A stretch of 64,000 nucleotides of DNA from Agrobacterium salinitolerans. GTDB lineage: Bacteria; Pseudomonadota; Alphaproteobacteria; Rhizobiales; Rhizobiaceae. The position numbers were made by a program, and so were the translations under genes. Every line of letters starts with the position of its first letter. The stretch's first letter is position 1. Below are positions 16,248-27,825 of the stretch, in pieces. The stretch lies in contig NZ_MRDH01000021.1 in the NCBI RefSeq assembly GCF_002008225.1, forward strand, positions 93,647 through 157,646, read 5' to 3'. The notes below the pieces were generated by a model. The model searched no databases. It was not told the DNA's origin and was given only the letters and a program-made list of their open reading frames with translations.

Positions 16248-17621
16248 TTACACCGCGCGCGCCCGCTTCACCTCCACCTGCGTCCATTCCGGCAGCCAGT
16301 CGCGATGGGCGAGCAGCAGATCGTCCACCAGCGACCAGATCTGGTCGAGATCCAGTTCCGCCGCCGTGTGCGGGTCCATCATCGCCGCATGGAAGATGTG
16401 CTCGCGGTTTTCGCTCATCAGCGCCCGCACCGTCAGTTCCTGCACATTGATGTTGGTGCGCATCAGCGCGGCGAGCTGCGGCGGCAATTCGCCGATGAAG
16501 GTGGGCTGCACGCCGTTATGGTCGACAAGGCAGGGCACTTCCGCCGCGCAATCCGATGGCAGCGAGGTGATGCAGCCATTATTGCGCTGATTGCCATAGA
16601 TGACGGAGGGCTCGCCGGTCCAGACCGAGTTGATGATGGAGGAGGCATATTCCTTCGATGGCTTGACCTCGATCGTGTCGGCCGAACGATAGGCAGCCGC
16701 CTGGTCCTTCCAGCGCTCGATCTGCTCGATGCAGCGCTTGGGATATTCATCGAGCGGGATGCCGAATTTTTCGATCAAATCCTCGCGCCCTTCCTTGATG
16801 AAATAGGGCGTATATTCGGCGAAATGTTCGGAACTTTCTGTGACGAAATAACCAAGCCGCGTCAGCATCTCGTAACGCACCTTGTTGGGGCAACGCGGGT
16901 TCCAACCAGGCTTCGGCGCCCGGCCTTCGCGGTAGCCTCGCACGAGGTCCGGATAGAGGTTCTTGTAGCTGCCATCGGGCTGGCGGTGTTCGAATTCGAG
17001 GAAAAACGCCATGTGGTTGATGCCGGCCGAACGGTAGCGAATTTCCTCGTAAGGAATATCGAGATCGTGGGCGAGTTCCATGGCCGTGCCTTGCACGGAA
17101 TGACAAAGGCCGACCTGCCGGATCGTCGGATATTTCTCCGCAATCGCCCAGGTGTTGATCGCCATGGGGTTCACATATTGCAGCATGATGGCGTTGGGGC
17201 AGACCGCCAGCATGTCCTCGCAGATTTTCCACAGATGCGGCACGGTGCGCAGGCCGCGCATGATGCCGCCGACGCCGAGCGTATCGGCGATGGTCTGGCG
17301 CAGGCCGTATTTGCGTGGCACCTCGAAATCGGTGACCGTGCAGGGTTCGTACCCGCCGATCTGGAAGGCGACGACAACGAAATCAGCACCGGCAAGCGCC
17401 TTTTTCTGGTCAGTGTAGGTCTCGGCTTTCGCCTTTGCCCCCAGCGTCGAAATCAGCTTGTTGACGACGACGGCGCTTTCTTCCAGCCTTTCACGATTGA
17501 TATCCATCAGCGCGATGGTGGCGCCCGAAAGGGCCGGACGCTGGAGCACGTCGCCGATGATGTTCTTCATGAACACCGTGGAGCCTGCACCGATGAATGT
17601 GATCTTGGGATCTCTTGCCAT
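16248..17621 (-). CDS. agaL2: GH4 family alpha-galactosidase/alpha-glucosidase (AgaL2-like)
   Basis: A 457-residue NAD- and metal-dependent glycosidase. The N-terminal Rossmann motif ITFIGAGSTVF lies at about residues 6-16. NPMAINTWAI, the metal-ligand Cys in GLCHSVQG and the His in GINHMAFFLE are the GH4 active-site set. The ATG at 17619-17621 follows GGAGG. It is the last gene of a seven-gene alpha-galactoside locus matching the Sinorhizobium order agpT, agaL1, agpABCD, agaL2, which handles melibiose and raffinose. Substrate is inferred from that synteny. Confidence 0.85.
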   Translation of the reverse strand: MARDPKITFIGAGSTVFMKNIIGDVLQRPALSGATIALMDINRERLEESAVVVNKLISTLGAKAKAETYTDQKKALAGADFVVVAFQIGGYEPCTVTDFEVPRKYGLRQTIADTLGVGGIMRGLRTVPHLWKICEDMLAVCPNAIMLQYVNPMAINTWAIAEKYPTIRQVGLCHSVQGTAMELAHDLDIPYEEIRYRSAGINHMAFFLEFEHRQPDGSYKNLYPDLVRGYREGRAPKPGWNPRCPNKVRYEMLTRLGYFVTESSEHFAEYTPYFIKEGREDLIEKFGIPLDEYPKRCIEQIERWKDQAAAYRSADTIEVKPSKEYASSIINSVWTGEPSVIYGNQRNNGCITSLPSDCAAEVPCLVDHNGVQPTFIGELPPQLAALMRTNINVQELTVRALMSENREHIFHAAMMDPHTAAELDLDQIWSLVDDLLLAHRDWLPEWTQVEVKRARAV

Positions 17622-17643
17622 GTCTACCTCCGGCATTGTGAAT

Positions 17644-19311
<1,668 letters not shown>

Positions 19312-19323
19312 TTCACGCACCTC

Positions 19324-20460
19324 TCAATAGGGATCGACGGCATCGCGCAGGCCGTCGCCGAGCGCGTTGAAAGCAAAGACGGTGACCAGCACGAAGCCGA
19401 CCGGGGCAAGGATCCACGGATAGGAGCCGATGACGGAATAGGTCGCCGTATCCTGCAGCATCAGGCCCCAGGAGATCAGCGGTGGTTTGACCGCAAAGCC
19501 AAGGAACCCCAGGAAGGATTCGAGCAGAACGACGCTTGGAATATGCAAGGTCACGGCAACGATCACATGGCTCATCACATTCGGCAGGATGTGCTGGAAG
19601 ATGATGCGCCGGTCGGTCGCGCCAACGGCAATCGCCGCGCGCACATAATCGATACGCGCGAGCGCCAGCGTCTTGCCGCGCACCTCGCGCGACATCTGCG
19701 CCCAGCCAAGCGCCGACATAACGCCGACCACAAAGACAAGGAACACGGTCGTCGGTGCGGTGACCGGAATGAGCGAGGTTAGCGCGAAATAAAGCGGCAA
19801 TTGGGGAAAGGCCAGCATCACTTCCACAAAACGCTGCACCCAGGCATCCAGCGGCCCGCCGAAATATCCTGATATCAGACCGACACTGGTGCCGATGACG
19901 GTGACGATGGCGACGACGCTTAAGGCGATGGCAAGCGAGATGCGCGAGCCGTAAATGGCGCGCGACAGCACGTCGCGCCCGAACTTGTCGGTGCCGAGAA
20001 AATGGACAGGCTGGCCATCGGTCGAGCCGAAGAAATGCCGGCTCATCGGGATAAAACCCAACAGCCTGTATTCCGCACCTTTGACGAAGAAGCCAAGATA
20101 GATGGGATTGTCGTAATCCGGCCCGACGATGGGCTGGAAGGTGACGGGATCGAGTTCTTCCGTCTCGGCGATGGCATAGACGCGCGGTGCAAGGCTTAAA
20201 TTCCCGTCTTTGTCGAAGAAACTGACCACCTGCGGCGGCGAGAAGCTAGCATTGGTTTCAAGCGGGTTCATCGGCGCGAAGAAATCCGCAAAGACGGCAA
20301 TCAGGATCAACAGCGCTACCAGCACCAGCCCGACTATGCCGGTAAACGAGCGCCGGAGACGCCGCCAGACCAGTGCGAGATAGGTCTCGTTGCCATGGGT
20401 GGAGCGGTCGGGTTTTGCCGCGGTAGCAGTTTCGGTTTTCACGTCGTCAAACGCCATCAT
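19324..20460 (-). CDS. agpC: ABC permease, DppC/OppC type (AgpC-like)
   Basis: A 378-residue inner-membrane permease. The first span is FTGIVGLVLVALLILIAVFADFF near residues 40-62. A long periplasmic loop follows (about 65-170), then GTDKFGRDVLSRAIYGSRISL, the OppC signature. The coupling loop is around RAAIAVGATDRRIIFQHILPN. It begins one base after the stop of the preceding permease, so the two are translationally linked. The unusually long first loop distinguishes this oligosaccharide branch from ordinary dipeptide permeases. Confidence 0.87.
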   Translation of the reverse strand: MMAFDDVKTETATAAKPDRSTHGNETYLALVWRRLRRSFTGIVGLVLVALLILIAVFADFFAPMNPLETNASFSPPQVVSFFDKDGNLSLAPRVYAIAETEELDPVTFQPIVGPDYDNPIYLGFFVKGAEYRLLGFIPMSRHFFGSTDGQPVHFLGTDKFGRDVLSRAIYGSRISLAIALSVVAIVTVIGTSVGLISGYFGGPLDAWVQRFVEVMLAFPQLPLYFALTSLIPVTAPTTVFLVFVVGVMSALGWAQMSREVRGKTLALARIDYVRAAIAVGATDRRIIFQHILPNVMSHVIVAVTLHIPSVVLLESFLGFLGFAVKPPLISWGLMLQDTATYSVIGSYPWILAPVGFVLVTVFAFNALGDGLRDAVDPY

Positions 20461-20461
20461 C

Positions 20462-21469
20462 TCAGGCCCTCCCGAATTCGCGGACGCGCGGGTCGAGCAT
20501 GGCGAGCAGCATGTCGGCGATGATGTTGCCGACGATCAGCGTTGCAGCCAGCACCATCATGAAGGTGGCGGTGACATAAACATCGCCCACCGCCATGGAG
20601 CCGACAATGGCCGGGCCGACGGTCGGCAGCGCGAAGATGATCGCGGTCTCGATTTCACCGCTCAACATATAGGGCAGCACCACGCCCTGATACATGACGA
20701 GCGGGTGCACGGCATTCGGCACCGCATGGCGCATGATGACGGCGCCTTCTGAAAGCCCCTTGGCGCGGGCTGTCTCGACATATTGCGCATTCAGCGTATC
20801 GAGCAGATTGCCGCGCATGACCCGCATATTGTAGGCAAGGCCACCGAAGACGGCGATGGCGACCACCGGCCAGACATGGCTGACGAGATCGACGAATTTT
20901 GCCCACGACCAGGGCGCCCCGCCATATTGCGGCGAAAAGAAACTGCCGATCTCCGACACGTCGAAATGAAACACCATGAGATAAACAAGGATCAGCGCCA
21001 TCAGGAAACGCGGGATCGTCATGCCGAGGAAGGCGATGGTGGAGAGAAGGTTGTCGACCCAGGAATATTGCCGTGTGGCCGCCCAGATGCCGAAAGCGAT
21101 GCCGAGAATGGACGCAAAGATGTGGCAGACCAGCGCCAGCGCAATGGTGCGCGGCAGGCGTTCGCCAACCACATCGGCAACCGGCTTGTTGTAATAGAAG
21201 CTGTAGCCGAAATCGCCGCGGGTGACGATGCCCCCGATCCAGTTGAAATATTGAATGACGAGCGGCTTATCGAGGCCATGTTCTATACGGTAAGCCTGCG
21301 CCTGCGCTTCCGCCTGCTCGAAGGATGCCCCACCCTGGTTCATCAGCTGCGAGCGGATGTAGTCGGCATAATCGCCGGGCGGCGCCTGGATGATGGCGAA
21401 GGTCACCACGCTCAGGATCAGCAGCACCGGAATGGCGGATGCAACGCGTATCGTTAGAAATCTCAGCAT
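20462..21469 (-). CDS. agpB: ABC permease, DppB/OppB type (AgpB-like)
   Basis: A 335-residue inner-membrane permease. It starts MLRFLTIRVASAIPVLLILSVVTFAI with the OppB-type PPGDYADY segment after the first span. The coupling loop has ETARAKGLSEGAVIMRHAVPNAVHP. The gene lies 145 bp downstream of the binding protein and one base before the second permease. Together the two permeases form the import channel. Confidence 0.88.
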   Translation of the reverse strand: MLRFLTIRVASAIPVLLILSVVTFAIIQAPPGDYADYIRSQLMNQGGASFEQAEAQAQAYRIEHGLDKPLVIQYFNWIGGIVTRGDFGYSFYYNKPVADVVGERLPRTIALALVCHIFASILGIAFGIWAATRQYSWVDNLLSTIAFLGMTIPRFLMALILVYLMVFHFDVSEIGSFFSPQYGGAPWSWAKFVDLVSHVWPVVAIAVFGGLAYNMRVMRGNLLDTLNAQYVETARAKGLSEGAVIMRHAVPNAVHPLVMYQGVVLPYMLSGEIETAIIFALPTVGPAIVGSMAVGDVYVTATFMMVLAATLIVGNIIADMLLAMLDPRVREFGRA

Positions 21470-21614
21470 CGAACGGTCTTCCTCGGTTTGGATGGGCCGT
21501 GTGTTGCCGGCCGCGCTTTACGCGCGACCGGTACCGGGTGTGCTCCGGGAGGAGTTCTTCAGGGTCTTGGCATTTTCAGACGAAAAAGCAGTGTCCGCTC
21601 TTCCTGGAAATGCT

Positions 21615-23702
21615 TTAGTTGATCGGCCCGCCCTCTCCCGGCTTGCCGGGAAGCTGCTGCGGGAAAAGTTCGTATTTGCCCTGCTTGTCGGCTGCGACCC
21701 AAAGGCGTTCGCGGATGATGGAATCTTCGGCCCAGTTGAACATGAAGATCGGCGTGCCCTGCGGCACATTCGAGAACCGCTTGTTGACGATCAGTGCGCC
21801 GGGATATTCGGTGAGGCCAATCGTATAGAGGTTCTGCGTATAGACCTTCTGATATTGCTTCATCAGTTCCGCCCGCTCGGCATTGTCTTGCGACGAGATG
21901 AATTTGCGAACGATGTCGGCCATCTCCTTCTCGAACGGCATCAGATCGAGTTCCTTGCCTTCGGGCGAGCGATGGTTCCAGCTGGTGCGCGGGCCGACAG
22001 GGGCAAGCTGCTCGGTATTTTGCACCACGGATGAAAGCTCGGTGGAGTTGCGCCGCACCAGCCAGTCGAACTGTCCGCCATAATGGGCGGCGTCGCGCTG
22101 GTTGGAATCGAGACTGTTGATAACGACGCGCAGGCCGAGTTTCGCCATCTGGCCAACAAGACCTTCCGCGAGGCTCTTGTCCGTCGCGTAACCGTTATTG
22201 ACGAGAAGGGTAATTTCGACATTGCGACCGCCCAGCGTTTCCTTCGGGAAATTCAGGAAACCATCGCCATCCGTGTCCTTCAGGCCGATCGAGGCGAGTG
22301 CGGCCTTGGCTCCCTCAAGGTCGAAGGGGTAATAGACCGTGGAGGCGCGATCATAGAAACTGGTGCCAGACGAAATTCCGCCCGGATAAATCGCCGTGAA
22401 CGGACCCTTCACCAGCGAGTCGCCGACGGCCTTGCGGTCGATGGCCGATGTAACGGCCTGCCGGAACACCTCGTTGCGGTTCAGCTCGCGAATAGCCTGC
22501 CCGCGCTCGTCCGGATTGCCCCAGCCATTGGCGGAGAAGTTCATCTGCAGATTATAGCCGATGAGGCGCGGCCCGAAGGCAAGGCGGGCCGGCGCATTGG
22601 GCTCGGCGGCGCGTTTCAGTGAAGCGACGAAATTTTCCGGCTGTTCCAGGTTTGAGAAATCGCCAGATCCCGCCACGGCCTGCACATCACGGTCTGCCCA
22701 GGTGGAGAGCTTGTAGTGAACTTCGTTGAGATAGGGCAGCTGCTGGCCCTTCTCATCGACCTTCCAGTAATAGGGGTTGCGACGCAGAACGATGAGATCG
22801 TCCGGCCGGTATGACACCGGCACCCACGCGCCCATGACCGGCATGTTCATATATTCCGGCGGGAACGCGTTCTTGAACTGGTTATAGGTATTCTTGGAAT
22901 ATTTGGGATGCTGGGGCTTCAAGAGATGCGACGGCCCGGGGCAGAAGCTCGGATAGGCCATGGTGTAGAGATATTGTTTGGGAAACGCTGCCTTGAACGT
23001 CCATTCGACGGTGTAGTCATCGACCTTCTTCAGCGTCGTTCCCTCGCCGAAAGCCTCAGGCGATGCGCCGCCGCCAAGCGGTGAGACATTGGGATCGATG
23101 ACGGCGTCTTCCCAGTAGAACATCACGTCATCGGCGTTGAAGGGCTCGCCGTCGGACCACTTGGCACCCTTGACGAGATGCATCGTCAGCTTGTGGCCGT
23201 CTTCGGACCATTCCCAGCTTTTCGCCAGATTGGGCAGCGGTTCGGTATCCTTGGCATCCACCTGGAAGAGCGGCGCGGTGCGCGTCAGGCATTCGGAAAG
23301 GGCGATATCGATGCCGCCCCAGCCCTGGCTCTGGCCGGCAATGTAGTTCCAGCCCTCGGGCCTGCCGCCCACCACATGGCGCATCGTGTCGCCGTAAACA
23401 CCCATGCCGTCGGGCATATTGCCGGTCTTGTAGACCAGCGGCTCTTCCGGCAGGCGCTCTTTCAAGGGCGGCAGCTTGCCGGTCTTTTCGAATTTCTCTG
23501 TGATCCAGTCAGGTTCGCTGTAGTCCGGCAGCGCCTTGAATTCGAGGATCGAGTCGCGCGCCACATAATTGATCTTGCCTTCGGCCGGAAATTGCGGCGG
23601 CTCGGGCGGCGTGGTGGTCTCGAAGGCATTCGCATTGAGTGCGATCATCGAAACACCGAGACCCAGTGCCGAGATGATACCGATCCTGTGTTGAAGTAAC
23701 AT
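21615..23702 (-). CDS. agpA: Family-5 extracellular solute-binding protein (AgpA-like)
   Basis: A 695-residue periplasmic receptor. The ATG at 23700-23702 follows GGGAGG and opens a signal peptide, RIGIISALGLGVSMIALNANAFE. The family-5 core is clear in LAKSWEWSEDGHKLTMHLVKGAKWSDGEPFNADDVMFYWED. It is longer than peptide-binding relatives (about 500-540 residues), like other oligosaccharide-binding members. A frame extending to 23798 has no signal peptide and was rejected. By synteny it binds melibiose- or raffinose-type sugars. Confidence 0.87.
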   Translation of the reverse strand: MLLQHRIGIISALGLGVSMIALNANAFETTTPPEPPQFPAEGKINYVARDSILEFKALPDYSEPDWITEKFEKTGKLPPLKERLPEEPLVYKTGNMPDGMGVYGDTMRHVVGGRPEGWNYIAGQSQGWGGIDIALSECLTRTAPLFQVDAKDTEPLPNLAKSWEWSEDGHKLTMHLVKGAKWSDGEPFNADDVMFYWEDAVIDPNVSPLGGGASPEAFGEGTTLKKVDDYTVEWTFKAAFPKQYLYTMAYPSFCPGPSHLLKPQHPKYSKNTYNQFKNAFPPEYMNMPVMGAWVPVSYRPDDLIVLRRNPYYWKVDEKGQQLPYLNEVHYKLSTWADRDVQAVAGSGDFSNLEQPENFVASLKRAAEPNAPARLAFGPRLIGYNLQMNFSANGWGNPDERGQAIRELNRNEVFRQAVTSAIDRKAVGDSLVKGPFTAIYPGGISSGTSFYDRASTVYYPFDLEGAKAALASIGLKDTDGDGFLNFPKETLGGRNVEITLLVNNGYATDKSLAEGLVGQMAKLGLRVVINSLDSNQRDAAHYGGQFDWLVRRNSTELSSVVQNTEQLAPVGPRTSWNHRSPEGKELDLMPFEKEMADIVRKFISSQDNAERAELMKQYQKVYTQNLYTIGLTEYPGALIVNKRFSNVPQGTPIFMFNWAEDSIIRERLWVAADKQGKYELFPQQLPGKPGEGGPIN

Positions 23703-23807
23703 CGTTTTTCCTCCCAAATGGCAGCTCTTCGAGCGCCCACCCTCTGTGATCGTTAAGACCGGACGGCGAACTCCCTTTCGCCACCGGCCTGTTTTCATGC
23801 TTTTTCC

Positions 23808-25274
23808 TCAGACAGCCTTCTTGAGTGCCGATTTTTCGGCCCGCAACTCTTCGATGGAACGCACATTGCGGCGGGCGGCCCCCGCCCAGTCACGCGTCTT
23901 GACGGTTGATTTCGCAAGCCGCTCCTTTGCTGCCGGAACGGCATCGGCATATTGCGGCAGCCAGCGCGCCTGCGCGACAACCATCTCATCCACCATCTGC
24001 CAGACCTCCTCTGGCGTGGAGACGGCGCCGACCAACGGATCATGCAGCACGGCGAGCTTCAAAAGATCGATATCGCCGCTGACCGCCGCATGCACCGACA
24101 TGCGCTGGACGTTGATGGAGGCCATGCAGGTAGCCGCACAGGCTTCCGGCAAGGTGATGCCCGAGACCATGTTGATGCCGAAACGGTCGACGAAACCGGG
24201 TGACTCGATGATGGCATCCGCCGGCAGATTGCTGATGACGCCATTGTTCTTGACGTTGAAATGGCCGCGATAGACACGCCCCGTCTCCAGCGCCTCAAGA
24301 ATATGGCTCGCATGTTCGTTGGAGCGCTTGGCCGGATCGATCGGCTTGGCGGCAGACGCCAGAAACTGCGGAAACTCGGTTTCGAACCAGTTGCGCGTTT
24401 CCGTGGAGTGGCGAAGATACCCGCCGGTTTCGCCATGAATCCAGTCGGACATGTCGATCCAGCGACTGATCTCCTCCGGTCGCTTACGATACCACGGCAG
24501 ATATTCGGAGAGGTGACCGTTGCTTTCGGTCGAATAGACGCCGAAACGCTTCAGCACGTCGATGCGCAGCTTCTCCTGCTGCGAGAAGACCGGATGCGCC
24601 TCGAAGGCAGCGATCAGCTCTTCCTTGCCAATCTTGCGACCGTTGAGCTTCAGATCGATGAACCATGTCTGGTGGTTGATGCCGGAGCAGATATAATCGA
24701 GTTCTCCAGGCGATTTCGCGCCGAGGATTTCGGCAATCTGTTCCGCGCCGTGCTGCACGCCGTGGCAGAGACCGACCGTGTCCACCTTGCCATATTCGAT
24801 GGCCGCCCAGGTGTTCATGGCCATGGGGTTGGCATAGTTCAGGAATTTCGCACCCGGTGCTGCGACTTCGCGGATATCCTTGCAGAAATCCAGAATGACC
24901 GGAATGTTGCGCTGACCATAGAGAATGCCGCCAGCGCAGATCGTATCGCCCACGCACTGGTCGACGCCGTATTTCAGCGGAATGCGGATATCGTCGGCAT
25001 AGGCTTCCAGACCGCCGACCCGCACGCAGCTGATGATATATTTCGCGCCCTCCAGCGCCCGGCGGCGGTCGGTATCGGCCGTCACCTTGACGGGGAAACC
25101 ATTAGCCTCAACGATCTTGTCGAGGATCGCCCTGATCATATCCAGATTGTGCTGGCTGATATCCGTGAGTGCGACTTCAATGTCGCGAAACTCCGGCACA
25201 CACAGGAGATCGGTGAACAGTTTTTTCGTGAAACCGACGCTGCCTGCGCCAATAATAGCGATTTTGAAACTCAT
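23808..25274 (-). CDS. agaL1: GH4 family alpha-galactosidase (AgaL1-like)
   Basis: A 488-residue GH4 glycosidase. IAIIGAGSVGFTKKLFTDLL is the NAD-binding start, NYANPMAMNTWA the sugar-binding loop, and GLCHGVQHG and SGINHQTWFIDLKL the metal-ligand Cys and His segments. It is clearly diverged from the second GH4 enzyme at 16248, so the operon carries two distinct GH4 types. It is the first gene of the operon, divergent from the AraC regulator. The start is set by the family's N-terminus; an upstream in-frame ATG at 25334 adds 20 unrelated residues. Confidence 0.86.
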   Translation of the reverse strand: MSFKIAIIGAGSVGFTKKLFTDLLCVPEFRDIEVALTDISQHNLDMIRAILDKIVEANGFPVKVTADTDRRRALEGAKYIISCVRVGGLEAYADDIRIPLKYGVDQCVGDTICAGGILYGQRNIPVILDFCKDIREVAAPGAKFLNYANPMAMNTWAAIEYGKVDTVGLCHGVQHGAEQIAEILGAKSPGELDYICSGINHQTWFIDLKLNGRKIGKEELIAAFEAHPVFSQQEKLRIDVLKRFGVYSTESNGHLSEYLPWYRKRPEEISRWIDMSDWIHGETGGYLRHSTETRNWFETEFPQFLASAAKPIDPAKRSNEHASHILEALETGRVYRGHFNVKNNGVISNLPADAIIESPGFVDRFGINMVSGITLPEACAATCMASINVQRMSVHAAVSGDIDLLKLAVLHDPLVGAVSTPEEVWQMVDEMVVAQARWLPQYADAVPAAKERLAKSTVKTRDWAGAARRNVRSIEELRAEKSALKKAV

Positions 25275-25471
25275 AACGCCACCTCTGTTGCAAATCGAAC
25301 GGGTGAAACGGGCCGAAGGATCGTAAAATGGCATTGCAGAAAAATACCGTTAAGAATCCCGGAAAACCGGCCTTCATCCCAATTTTTCAGCAACAATATC
25401 CTGCTGGCTGTCTCCTCGGATCGGGATTATGCGTATAATATCGGTGAGGGCCAGAGAAGGATTATGCTTTC

Positions 25472-26359
25472 ATGGGTAATTTTGTGCTGCAAGATTTGAT
25501 CGACCAGGGCCCCTGTATGCGAACAGTTTCGCTGCCGCGCGGCCGCCAGACGCTGCACACCATGCCGACCAGCAGCGGTTATGAAATCCGCCGCAGCGGC
25601 AATTACGACTGGGACGGGCGCAAGCGCGGCCAGACGCCGTTCACCGTGCTGCAATATTGTATCGGCGGACAGGGCAACCTGCGTTACGAGAACCGCCATT
25701 ACGTGGTGAGACCGGGCGAAACCCTGCTGCTGCTCATTCCTCACAATCACCGCTACTGGCTTGAAGAGGGCAAGCAATGGGAATTCTTCTGGATTTCCAT
25801 GAATGGCGAGGAAGCATTGCGCATTCACCGCAATATCCTTTCCGTTACCGGCCCGATCCTCAAGCTCCAGCCCGAAACCGTGGATCATCTCGCCGAATGC
25901 TGTTCCCGCCTCGTCAATGGCGCGGAAACGCCAGGCGCCGCCTCCGCCGTTGCCTATGAGGCGGCGATGACGCTTTATGACGATGTCTTCGGTTCCCATC
26001 CATCTTTCGGGGGCGAATATCGCACCATGCAGCAGGTGCTGAGCTACATCGACATCCATCTCGGCGAACGGCTTTCGGTCAGCGACCTTGCGGCGGTGGC
26101 AGGCCTCAGCCGCGCACATTTTTCCCGCATCTTCGCGGCAAGCGAAGGCCTGTCGCCGGCGGAATTCGTGCTGCAGCGACGCCTGCGCCGAGCGGCCAAG
26201 CTTCTGACCTCGGCTGCCGACCTTCCCATCAAGGAAGTGTCGGTGCTGTGCGGGTTCGAGGACCCGAACTATTTCTCCAAGGTCTTTCGCAGGCTCTACG
26301 GCACCAACCCCAGCGAATTCCGCACCACCGGCATGTATGCGAGCGTGCGGCAGGGCTGA
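25472..26359 (+). CDS. agpT: AraC family regulator of the alpha-galactoside operon (AgpT-like)
   Basis: A 295-residue regulator. The N-terminal cupin sugar-binding part includes YVVRPGETLLLLIPHNHRYWL. The C-terminal double HTH includes LSVSDLAAVAGLSRAHFSRIFAASEGLSPAEFV and VSVLCGFEDPNYFSKVFRRLYGTNPSEFR, the AraC signature. AGAAGG precedes the ATG by 11 bases. It faces away from agaL1, the arrangement known for the Sinorhizobium activator of this operon. Confidence 0.88.
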   Translation: MGNFVLQDLIDQGPCMRTVSLPRGRQTLHTMPTSSGYEIRRSGNYDWDGRKRGQTPFTVLQYCIGGQGNLRYENRHYVVRPGETLLLLIPHNHRYWLEEGKQWEFFWISMNGEEALRIHRNILSVTGPILKLQPETVDHLAECCSRLVNGAETPGAASAVAYEAAMTLYDDVFGSHPSFGGEYRTMQQVLSYIDIHLGERLSVSDLAAVAGLSRAHFSRIFAASEGLSPAEFVLQRRLRRAAKLLTSAADLPIKEVSVLCGFEDPNYFSKVFRRLYGTNPSEFRTTGMYASVRQG

Positions 26360-26382
26360 ACGCAACGCGACTTCGTTTTGAC

Positions 26383-26898
26383 ATGTTTCAGGCGATTAAG
26401 GATGGGCGTTACGCCCCTTTTTGGAGACCCGCCGAGGTGAAGAGCATAATCCGGACGATCCTCGTCTTTCCGCTTCGGGCGATCATCGTTTTCGCCCTGA
26501 TCCTCGACGGTATTGTTCGCCCGCTCTACCGGCCCGTCATCAGGGCCCTATCCGGGCTGACATTCATCAGGCGACTGGAAAGCCGGATCGCGCGACTGCC
26601 GCGCCTTGCCATTCTCCTTTGCCTAGCCGTGCCCTTCGCCATCGCCGAACCCATGAAGATCATCGGTCTTCTTCTCATCGCCCATGGCGCCGTCAAGATG
26701 GGGTTGGTTCTCACGATCCTCGCCCATCTCGCAACATTCCTGATCGTCGAGCGCATCTATCACGCCGGCCGGGAAAAGCTCCTTACCTATCCCTGGCTTG
26801 CATGGATCATGCGCTATGTGCGTTTCGCACGGTCGTTTTACGATCGCCTCAAACTCGCGGCACTGAACTGGATCAGGCTCCGGCTTCTGGCGCAATAG
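26383..26898 (+). CDS. Small membrane protein of unknown function
   Basis: A 171-residue protein I cannot assign to a family. Hydrophobic segments lie near residues 24-44, 72-90 and 91-122, with many arginines between them (RALSGLTFIRRLESRIARLPR). This suggests two to four inner-membrane spans. It begins 24 bp after the AraC gene and may be co-transcribed with it. It converges on the DMT transporter gene with only 15 bp between stops. A GTG at about 26436, after GAGG, is an alternative start. Confidence 0.6.
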   Translation: MFQAIKDGRYAPFWRPAEVKSIIRTILVFPLRAIIVFALILDGIVRPLYRPVIRALSGLTFIRRLESRIARLPRLAILLCLAVPFAIAEPMKIIGLLLIAHGAVKMGLVLTILAHLATFLIVERIYHAGREKLLTYPWLAWIMRYVRFARSFYDRLKLAALNWIRLRLLAQ

Positions 26899-26913
26899 AG
26901 GCGGATCGCCCCG

Positions 26914-27825
26914 TCACTGTTTGCGACGCAGCCTTTTCAGCAGATATTCCGCAAGGGCGGTCGCTTGCAGCGAAACGAGAATAATAACGATGCCAAACAC
27001 CACACGGGCCTCCGGCACTTCGTCAAACAGGAAATATCCGACTGCGGTCACGAACAGGATCGACAGATAGCTGACAGGCGCAAGGATGCTGGCATCGGCA
27101 ACGCGATAGGCCCGCAGGAAGCAATATTGCCCCATCTGCGCCAGCAATCCGATGCCGAGCAGCGGAACCCAGTCGAATGACGCAACCGGTTTCCATGTCC
27201 AGATCGCCGGAACGGCGGTGATGACGGCGAGGCCCACCGTGTAGAACACCATCATGACCGTGGTATTCTCCTCCCGCAGCGCCCGGGTCTGGATCACTGC
27301 CAGCGCGCCAAACACCACCGAGACCAGAACGACAACCACACCCGCGCCAAACTCCGCGCCTCCCGGCCCGATGACAACCAGAACGCCGACAAATGCAAGA
27401 CAGGCCCCGGTCCAGCGAAAACGGCTCACGCTTTCACCGAGAAAGGCAACAGCCATTGCCATCGTCACCAATGGCCGCGAGAAACCGATGGCATTGACGG
27501 TCGCAAGCGGCAAAAGGGTGATGGCGATGAAATTGCTGGTGAGTGCGATGGCGTTGCAGCAGATGCGGAAGATGTTGCGCCAGGGATATTTGACGCGCGC
27601 CATTTCCCGCCTGTGCCGCCAGATGAGTGGCAGGATGAACATCAGACCGATCATCGCCCTGATAAAGACAAGCTGGAAGGCGGGATAGGTGACGCCCTGC
27701 GCCTTGACGAGCGCGGTCATTCCGCCCGCAACAAGGGTCATATCCAGCAACAGCCAGCCTATGCCCGCGCGCGTATCCGTTTCGCGCGGGGTTTCCTGTT
27801 CTTCGCTTTGGCCGTCGCCATTCAC
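26914..27825 (-). CDS. EamA/DMT superfamily transporter
   Basis: A 303-residue protein with about ten transmembrane helices in two EamA repeats. The first begins LLLDMTLVAGGMTALVKAQ; the second includes VVFGALAVIQTRALREENTTVMMVFYTVG. The conserved PLVTMAMAVAFLGESV and FLFDEVPEARVVFG segments are typical of RhaT/EamA exporters. It overlaps the PIG-L deacetylase gene by 4 bp and is the last gene of a ROK-PIG-L-DMT transcript. It probably moves a metabolite of that pathway across the inner membrane. Confidence 0.85.
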   Translation of the reverse strand: MNGDGQSEEQETPRETDTRAGIGWLLLDMTLVAGGMTALVKAQGVTYPAFQLVFIRAMIGLMFILPLIWRHRREMARVKYPWRNIFRICCNAIALTSNFIAITLLPLATVNAIGFSRPLVTMAMAVAFLGESVSRFRWTGACLAFVGVLVVIGPGGAEFGAGVVVVLVSVVFGALAVIQTRALREENTTVMMVFYTVGLAVITAVPAIWTWKPVASFDWVPLLGIGLLAQMGQYCFLRAYRVADASILAPVSYLSILFVTAVGYFLFDEVPEARVVFGIVIILVSLQATALAEYLLKRLRRKQ